NCBI GenBank assembly: GCA_038116915.1
Contig: JAYOEU010000001.1
Span: 107,431-171,430 of the forward strand
DNA: 64,000 bases
Source of the DNA: JADHLJ01 sp038116915
Lineage (GTDB): Bacteria; Pseudomonadota; Alphaproteobacteria; Thalassobaculales; Thalassobaculaceae
Direction of reading: 5' to 3'
Shown here: positions 58,800 through 64,000 of the stretch, piece after piece
Layout: every line of letters starts with the position of its first letter
Position numbering within the stretch: position 1 is the first letter of the stretch
The notes under the pieces: generated by a model
Database searches by the model: none
What the model saw: only the letters and a program-made list of their open reading frames with translations
What the model was told of the DNA's origin: nothing
Position numbers and translations under genes: made by a program

Positions 58800-60401
58800 T
58801 CAGGTCAGCGTCTCGCGCTTCAGTTTCAGGCCCTGCGCCTCGCGGTCCCAGGTGTCCGGGGTAACGCCGGTTTCCCTGAGGCCCGCCTTCTGCATCTTGG
58901 TGGTCGGGGTTTTCGGCAGGGCGTCGATTATGCGGACATAGCGCGGAACCATGAAATGCGCCATGCGCGGGATCAGAAACTCGATCAACTCCGCCGGATC
59001 GACGGTCTCGCCGGGTTTTGCCGCCAGCACCACCATCACCTCGTCCTCGCCATGCTCGCTCGGAACCGGGATGGCGGCGCATTCCTGGACGGAGGGATGA
59101 TCATTCACCACCACCTCGACCTCGAAGGAGGAGATGTTCTCGCCCCGGCGGCGGATCGCGTCCTTCAGGCGGTCGACGAAATAGTAATTGCCCTCGCCGT
59201 CGCGCCGGAAGGCGTCGCCGGTATGAAACCAGCCATTGCGCCAGGCCCGCGCCGTCGCCTCCGGGTTCTTGTAATAGCCGTGGTTGACCGCCCAGGGCAG
59301 GTCTGGGCGCAGGATCAGTTCCCCGACCTGGCCGTCCGGCACCTCGATATCGTGCTCGTCGACGATCCGGAGCTGGTTGACGCTTCGGGCCCTGCCGGCG
59401 AGACCGGGGGTGCGCGGATTGGCGTCGGAGATGATCGGCGTGTTGATCTCCGTCATGTTGAAGATGGTGAAGAGGTCGGTTCTGAAACGGTCCCGGAAGA
59501 TCACCGATTCCTCGGTCAGTGGAACCGAGAAGACCATGCGCAAGGGGTGATCCCGGTCGTCGTCCCGGGGCTTCGGTTTGATCAGGAAGCTGCACATCAC
59601 CCCGAGCAGGAAGACGGCGGTGCTTTCGGTCGCGCGGACCACGTCCCAGAATGTTTCGGTTCGGAAGCCCGGGCTCAGGGTGATCGAACCGCCCCGGCAC
59701 AGCATGGCATAGGTGATGAAGCAGCCGGCGATATGGAACATCGGCAGATTGATCAGCGCACGGTCATCGTCGCGCAGGCAGTACCAGGCATCGTGGTCCA
59801 TGCCGTTATAGGCGTGAAAGTAGGACGACATGGTGCCCTTCGAGGGGCCGGTGGTGCCGGAGGTGTAAACGATGGATTGCAGGTCCCAGGGCCGGATCGG
59901 CCGCGGTGGATCCGCCGGCTCCCCCGCCGCCGACAAGGTCCGGTGATAGTCCAGCAGACGGAGCCCGCCGATCGGCTCGGACCCGCCGCCCGCCAGCACA
60001 ACCGTCTCCAGGCGCGCCGTATCGATCTCGGCGAGCCGGGGCGCCAGCTCATGATGGGCGATGATCACCTTGGCGTCGGAATTTTCGATCACATGGGCGA
60101 GAAGCCCGCCCCGGTAGCCGGTATTGATCGGAATATAGACGGCGCCGATATAGTTGACCGCGAGATACGCCTCCAGAGACTCCGCGTTGTTCGGCAGCCA
60201 CACGACGACGTGGTCGTCCTGGCCAACGCCGAGCCCCTGCAACGCCGCGGCGAGCTTGCGGGTCCGGCGCAGGGTTTCGCCATAGGTCCAGGCGCCTCCG
60301 GTTTCAAAAACCGCGAAAATTTCGTCGGGCTTGTCGCGGGCATGGCGTTCGAGAACGTAACGCGAGACGCAGATATCGGGAGCGGGCAGGGCTCTGGCCA
60401 C
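58800..60401 (-). CDS. AMP-forming acyl-CoA ligase
   Basis: A 533-residue ANL-superfamily synthetase that adenylates a carboxylic acid and transfers it to CoA. The P-loop is IVYTSGTTGPSKGTMSS; the hinge region is FHTGDAFRRDGEGNYYFVD with DRLKDAIRRRGENIS; the catalytic Lys is in KTPTTKMQKAGL. Overall it resembles CaiC-like/long-chain ligases. GTG 60401 with AGGAG eight bases upstream begins at the conserved N-terminus; the frame is open further upstream but only as non-coding shadow. Divergent from the glycosyltransferase. Confidence 0.88.
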   Translation of the reverse strand: MARALPAPDICVSRYVLERHARDKPDEIFAVFETGGAWTYGETLRRTRKLAAALQGLGVGQDDHVVVWLPNNAESLEAYLAVNYIGAVYIPINTGYRGGLLAHVIENSDAKVIIAHHELAPRLAEIDTARLETVVLAGGGSEPIGGLRLLDYHRTLSAAGEPADPPRPIRPWDLQSIVYTSGTTGPSKGTMSSYFHAYNGMDHDAWYCLRDDDRALINLPMFHIAGCFITYAMLCRGGSITLSPGFRTETFWDVVRATESTAVFLLGVMCSFLIKPKPRDDDRDHPLRMVFSVPLTEESVIFRDRFRTDLFTIFNMTEINTPIISDANPRTPGLAGRARSVNQLRIVDEHDIEVPDGQVGELILRPDLPWAVNHGYYKNPEATARAWRNGWFHTGDAFRRDGEGNYYFVDRLKDAIRRRGENISSFEVEVVVNDHPSVQECAAIPVPSEHGEDEVMVVLAAKPGETVDPAELIEFLIPRMAHFMVPRYVRIIDALPKTPTTKMQKAGLRETGVTPDTWDREAQGLKLKRETLT

Positions 60402-60539
60402 GGCAAGATCTCCTGTGGGGCCGTAAAAGTCTGCCGGTCCGGGACGCAAGCCGCAAGCGCTCGGCATTCCGGCTTGCCATCGGCGCGCGGGAGGCGGTAA
60501 AGCCGGGGGGGGCTTATCGGAAGACAGAAGCGGGATTTG

Positions 60540-61814
60540 ATGACTTCGGACCCGAATATGGTCAACGACCTCAGAGCCGCCCGTCCTGACGAGATTGAGC
60601 GGATTTTCAGCCAGGAAAATCTTCAATATCTCGCCAATGCGGTCTCGCCCCATCTCGTGGCCGGAAAGCGGACCTTGGTCTATGTGCTCGCGATGCCGAG
60701 CCGGATCGGGCATCTGGCGCTTGAGCCGCACGCCTTCTTCAATCTCTACGCGGACACCTATGATCAGCTCGTCGTGGTTAGCCGCGAGAACCCTATCTAC
60801 CCGTCGAGCAAAGGCGTGGAGGAACTTGCGGCGGCGCATCTTCGCTTCGCCAAGACCGATCGCCCGGACGTCGTGGCGATGGGCCATCATGACAGCAATA
60901 TTCAGGATTTCGGGATTTTCAGTTTCGCCATTGCCTCGCCGCAAACTCTGATTGCCCGGTTCGTCGACGCGCAGTTCGCCGGAAAGAGGCCTCGATATTT
61001 CACTGTGCCGGATGCGATGCGAGATCGCGGGGATATCGCGCTCAAGCGCCTCGGAATTGCGGCGGATGACAAGATCATCGGGTTTCACGTAAGAACCGCC
61101 GGCACGCACGCCGCCGCCGCCTACCACGACTATCGCAACGCCAGCCTCGAAAATTACGTGCCGCTCCTGCGGCATCTGCTGGACCAGGATTATTGGGTCA
61201 TCCGGCTTGGAGACGCGTCGAGCCCGGATCTCCCGATCGCGCATTCCAGGCTTGTGGATCTACCCAAGATCCCGGATTACGAGGACTTCATGGATGTCGT
61301 GGTCGCGGATCGTTCGACCTTCGGGTTGGTCGGGGATTCCGGTCCCGAGGCGATCTTCAGAATCCTCGGAAAGCCGATACTCAGAACCAACTGTGCCGCG
61401 ACCCACCATGTCTGGCTGAACCCGGAGGATCTGCTGTTGCTGAAGACCTACCGGACGCGCCGGGGCGGCCGGGCGCTGTCATACCGCGAGGTTCTGCATC
61501 ACGGATTGTCCCGCGTCGTCGCATCCCGGGATCTGGCGCGCGGCGGGATCGACTTCGTTGAAAATACACCGGACGAACTGTTGGCGGCCGGGATTGAGAT
61601 GCTCGAACGGCTGGCCGGGCGGGGGCCGGATGATGCCGCCTCCCAGGAGCGCTTCCGCGCCATCGGCGCCGAATTCGCGGCGCGCTTCAAAGCCCTACCG
61701 CCCGAACACCGGATCGCCGGAGCGCCCCTGGTCACCTGCTACGGCTATGCATTGCCCTGGACCCGGCACGCGAGCTCATACTTCGACGCGCATCCGGGCT
61801 TTCTGGACGATTGA
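60540..61814 (+). CDS. TIGR04372-type putative glycosyltransferase
   Basis: A 424-residue protein matching the pattern of the TIGR04372 group: RIGHLALEPHAFFNLY near residues 55-70, IIGFHVRTAGTHAAAAYHDY, RNASLENYVPLLRHLLDQDY, VIRLGDASSP and FGLVGDSGPEAI. It resembles GT-B-fold transferases of surface or flagellar sugars. It could act with the nearby legionaminic acid island, but that link is only positional. ATG 60540 is used; a TTG codon directly precedes it. Confidence 0.75.
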   Translation: MTSDPNMVNDLRAARPDEIERIFSQENLQYLANAVSPHLVAGKRTLVYVLAMPSRIGHLALEPHAFFNLYADTYDQLVVVSRENPIYPSSKGVEELAAAHLRFAKTDRPDVVAMGHHDSNIQDFGIFSFAIASPQTLIARFVDAQFAGKRPRYFTVPDAMRDRGDIALKRLGIAADDKIIGFHVRTAGTHAAAAYHDYRNASLENYVPLLRHLLDQDYWVIRLGDASSPDLPIAHSRLVDLPKIPDYEDFMDVVVADRSTFGLVGDSGPEAIFRILGKPILRTNCAATHHVWLNPEDLLLLKTYRTRRGGRALSYREVLHHGLSRVVASRDLARGGIDFVENTPDELLAAGIEMLERLAGRGPDDAASQERFRAIGAEFAARFKALPPEHRIAGAPLVTCYGYALPWTRHASSYFDAHPGFLDD

Positions 61815-61817
61815 TTT

Positions 61818-62546
61818 TTAGGCCAGGAGTTCGGTCAGCTTGGTGACGACACGGTCGGGCTTGACCGTGGTGCCCTTCGGCAACTCACCTTTTTCACGGG
61901 GGCAGCGCCAGATCGCGTGGATTCCGAGACGCTGCGGCGCCGCGACCTCCCATTCAAGGTTGTCGCCGACGATCCAGGCCTCGCCCGCCGTGGCGCCAAG
62001 CGCCGCCAGGGCGAGATGGTACGCATCGGGCTCGGGCTTACCGATCCCGGCCTCGCCCTCGATCTGAACATGCAGAAAATGCGGCTCCAGCCCGAAACGG
62101 TTGATCTTCGCGCGCTGGGCGTCGGCGGCGCCGTTGGTGATTAGCGCCAGCGCGATCCCCTCGGCCTTGAGGGCTTGCAGGGTCTCAATGGCGTCCGGAT
62201 ACAGGGTGGTGCGCTCGAACATCAGCGCGCCGCAACGCCCGGCAATATCCCATCGCAGGGCCTCGGCGAAACGGTCCGGCCGATCGAGCCCGCCGTTCAG
62301 TATCTCGAAACGCGCCTGCGTGAGGTCCAGCCGTCCGGTCCGGTGGCGGTCCGGGTCCGACCAGAAATGCGTGGCCGACGCGTTAACCCCCTCGATCAGC
62401 GTCTCCAGATCGTCCGGCAGCTCCGCTGCATCGCCATAATGCTCAACCCAGACCTCGCAGAAGGCGTCGCGCCAAAACGTCGTACGGTGGTGCCGCGGCG
62501 AAATCAATGTGTCGTCTAGATCGAAAAGAATGGCCTTGGGCCGCAT
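61818..62546 (-). CDS. HAD-superfamily hydrolase
   Basis: A 242-residue phosphatase-type HAD protein. Motif I is FDLDDTL (residues 8-14), motif II is LALITNGAADAQ, motif III Lys is in GIGKPEPDAYHLAL, and motif IV is WIVGDNLEWEVAAPQR. A helical cap (about 15-100) is present. It dephosphorylates a small phosphorylated metabolite; the substrate is unknown. It starts ten bases after the FliK-like gene ends, on the same strand. Confidence 0.9.
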   Translation of the reverse strand: MRPKAILFDLDDTLISPRHHRTTFWRDAFCEVWVEHYGDAAELPDDLETLIEGVNASATHFWSDPDRHRTGRLDLTQARFEILNGGLDRPDRFAEALRWDIAGRCGALMFERTTLYPDAIETLQALKAEGIALALITNGAADAQRAKINRFGLEPHFLHVQIEGEAGIGKPEPDAYHLALAALGATAGEAWIVGDNLEWEVAAPQRLGIHAIWRCPREKGELPKGTTVKPDRVVTKLTELLA

Positions 62547-62556
62547 GGGATATCCG

Positions 62557-64000
62557 TCAGATCTGAATGTCGGAGGTCGGACGGTCTTGGTACCCGCGAA
62601 GTTCCTCCAAGGGAAGGGTCACGAAGGATTTTTGTACCCGGAACGCCAACTGACCCTTGATCCCGGTGCGGCCCAGCGTGGTCGAGAAGATGTCGCGGAT
62701 TTCCTGGCGCATGGTTTCCGGCAGCGCGTCGCGGGTCCGGATCAGAAGCTCGACGGCTTCGGCCCGTACCGAGCCGTCGATTTGCAGATCGCCGAGCCGG
62801 CTGAGCGACAGATCGACGACGAAGCGGGTGCGGTCGGACTCGTCGCGATCGCCGTCCTCGCCGCCGCCGTTCTCCTGATGCAGGAACAGCCGTACCTGGT
62901 TGAGCTGGCCGTCATCCATGAAGGGGATGAAAAAGCCGCGCCAGCCGCTTTCGTTCGGCTCGCTGGCCCGTTGCATGGTGCCGAATTCCTCGCGCAGGGT
63001 GGCGCCGAGACCGCCGCGCGCCTGTTCCAGGGCCCGGGTGTTGTTCTCGCCGAGCCAGCCGCGCAGGTCGCCGCCTCGTACCGCAGCGATGAACAGAGCA
63101 AGCACCGCCGTCAGTTGCGGACCGGGTCTTGCGACATGGTTCTGGACGATCTGACTGGCGGCCGTGGGATTGGCGGTTTCCAGCAGCCGGATCGCCTGAT
63201 CCAGGGTCTCCCATTGCCGGGCGAGATGCGCGAGCGGGGCTGGCGGAGGTCCGGACGCGAGAGCCGCGCCGGGCCGCGCGGTGCGCCGCAGGATTTCCAA
63301 CTCGATGCGGCTGCCCGGCGGAAAATCGGCTTCTCCGACAAGGGTCATCAGGCCGGAAGGCGTGCTTACGATCGGTTGTCCAGAGCGTGAAAGTCCAACC
63401 ACCGTGCCGCTGACGACCTCGCCTTGGGACGGCGCGGCTCCCGTCAGGGCGTTGCTTGTGGCCGCGCCGGGATGCTGGACCGCGAGGATGCGGATATCGA
63501 CACGCTGGACCTGGGTAAACTGCGCGAAGGGGTTGGCGGGCGGCGCGGCGCCGGCGGCGGTGGTGACGCCCGTGGGCGCACCTGTGGTGGCCGCTCCCCC
63601 GGTTCCGCCACCGGCGATGGTGGTGGTTGATGGTTGGCCCTGGGGCGCGCCGGCAGCCGCCGGTGAAGACGCCGCCGTTCCGGACCCGGTGCGTTGAGCC
63701 GAACCGGCGGCGGTGGTTCCGGCGGACGCCGGTGCGGGGCCTTGCGCCGAGATGGAGGCGGTCGCACCCGCCGGACCGGGCGGCGTGCTTGTCCGGGCGG
63801 GAGCCGAGGCCGGTGGTGACGAAGCCGGGGCTGACGCCGCTCTCGAGGCGCTTGCGCCGGCGGGTTCCCCCGCCACGGAAGACGCGAGGGGGGCGGCACG
63901 CGGCGCCGCGCCTGATGCGGAGGCATTTTGCGCCGTCGGGTTTGATTGGACGGCGGGAGCGGATGCCGGTCTCGGGCCGGATGGCGCCGGTGTGTGGGGC
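62557..64000 (-). CDS. Ala/Pro-rich FliK-like protein (cut off at window end)
   Basis: The frame is open to the right edge, so the 5' end lies beyond 64000; at least 481 codons are seen. The visible N-terminal ~170 residues are Ala/Pro/Ser/Thr-rich and disordered. The rest is ordered: helices RQWETLDQAIRLLET and IAAVRGGDLRGWL, and a C-terminal part with RFVVDLSLSRLGDLQIDGSV. That last part resembles the flagellar hook-length control (FliK) C-terminal domain. A GTG at 63876 could be taken as a start, but the coding pattern runs further. FliK assignment is moderate. Confidence 0.6.
   Translation of the reverse strand, partial: PHTPAPSGPRPASAPAVQSNPTAQNASASGAAPRAAPLASSVAGEPAGASASRAASAPASSPPASAPARTSTPPGPAGATASISAQGPAPASAGTTAAGSAQRTGSGTAASSPAAAGAPQGQPSTTTIAGGGTGGAATTGAPTGVTTAAGAAPPANPFAQFTQVQRVDIRILAVQHPGAATSNALTGAAPSQGEVVSGTVVGLSRSGQPIVSTPSGLMTLVGEADFPPGSRIELEILRRTARPGAALASGPPPAPLAHLARQWETLDQAIRLLETANPTAASQIVQNHVARPGPQLTAVLALFIAAVRGGDLRGWLGENNTRALEQARGGLGATLREEFGTMQRASEPNESGWRGFFIPFMDDGQLNQVRLFLHQENGGGEDGDRDESDRTRFVVDLSLSRLGDLQIDGSVRAEAVELLIRTRDALPETMRQEIRDIFSTTLGRTGIKGQLAFRVQKSFVTLPLEELRGYQDRPTSDIQI

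Noticed and set aside
60402..61244. N-terminal extension of the acyl-CoA ligase upstream of 60401
   Set aside because: The added stretch is antisense to the glycosyltransferase and the GTG at 60401 has a good ribosome binding site.
63500..64000. Direct repeats in the Ala/Pro-rich coding stretch
   Set aside because: Low-complexity GC-rich codons give many short repeats; I see no regular unit.

Overview
The window is GC-rich bacterial chromosome. The gene content points to an alphaproteobacterium, probably of the Rhodospirillales type: GltB/GltD, a soluble SthA-type transhydrogenase, many Tat-exported and FAD or flavin enzymes, TIGR04372 and exostosin-like glycosyltransferases, and a FliK-like gene at the right edge. 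I see no phage, IS element, CRISPR array or rRNA. One 10-base run of N (18733-18742) shows that this is a draft assembly.

Left part (1-19.5 kb): a tRNA-Val(CAC) gene with its own promoter, then catabolic and housekeeping genes. These are a luciferase-like flavin oxidoreductase, an amidase, a phytanoyl-CoA dioxygenase-type enzyme, PncC/CinA, a VOC protein, an exostosin-like glycosyltransferase, a GMC oxidoreductase, SthA and RecQ. A Tat-exported tyrosinase follows, with a small exported protein downstream that looks like a free-standing copy of the tyrosinase C-terminal domain. Then come an SDR, a class III aminotransferase, and a run of cyclic-nucleotide-gated K+ channel, class IV aminotransferase, methyltransferase (with the assembly gap) and enoyl-CoA hydratase.

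Middle (19.6-43.6 kb): gltB-gltD; a TPR plus ATP-grasp protein of unknown role; an aldo/keto reductase; and a TPP enzyme, thiolase-like and Zn-ribbon/OB-fold set. A hybrid histidine kinase reading frame is open from about 32084 to 34354 except for two in-frame TAG codons. A fused HyuA-HyuB hydantoinase/oxoprolinase, a Gfo/Idh protein without the usual EKP motif, a MetE-like enzyme, an Asp/Glu racemase-fold protein lacking both catalytic cysteines, and a DEAD-box RNA helicase follow.

Right part (43.7-57.4 kb): a sugar biosynthesis island. It encodes what looks like a complete GDP-sugar route to CMP-legionaminic acid (LegB, LegC, LegG, LegI, LegF, LegH, plus PtmE, PtmF and PtmA homologues). An N-acetyl sugar amidotransferase with its own HisF-like and HisH-like partners predicts an acetamidino (amidinated) legionaminic acid. 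Such sugars usually decorate flagellin or surface polysaccharide. A Tat-exported FAD amine oxidase sits inside the island, between the HisH-like gene and the PtmA-like gene. The window ends with a small membrane protein, a DsbA-fold isomerase with an acyl-CoA ligase, a TIGR04372 glycosyltransferase, a HAD phosphatase and a cut-off Ala/Pro-rich FliK-like gene.

The most notable points are the kinase with two amber codons, the island for amidinated legionaminic acid, and the orphan exported tyrosinase-C-domain protein. All functions are read from motifs and family knowledge; no database search was run.
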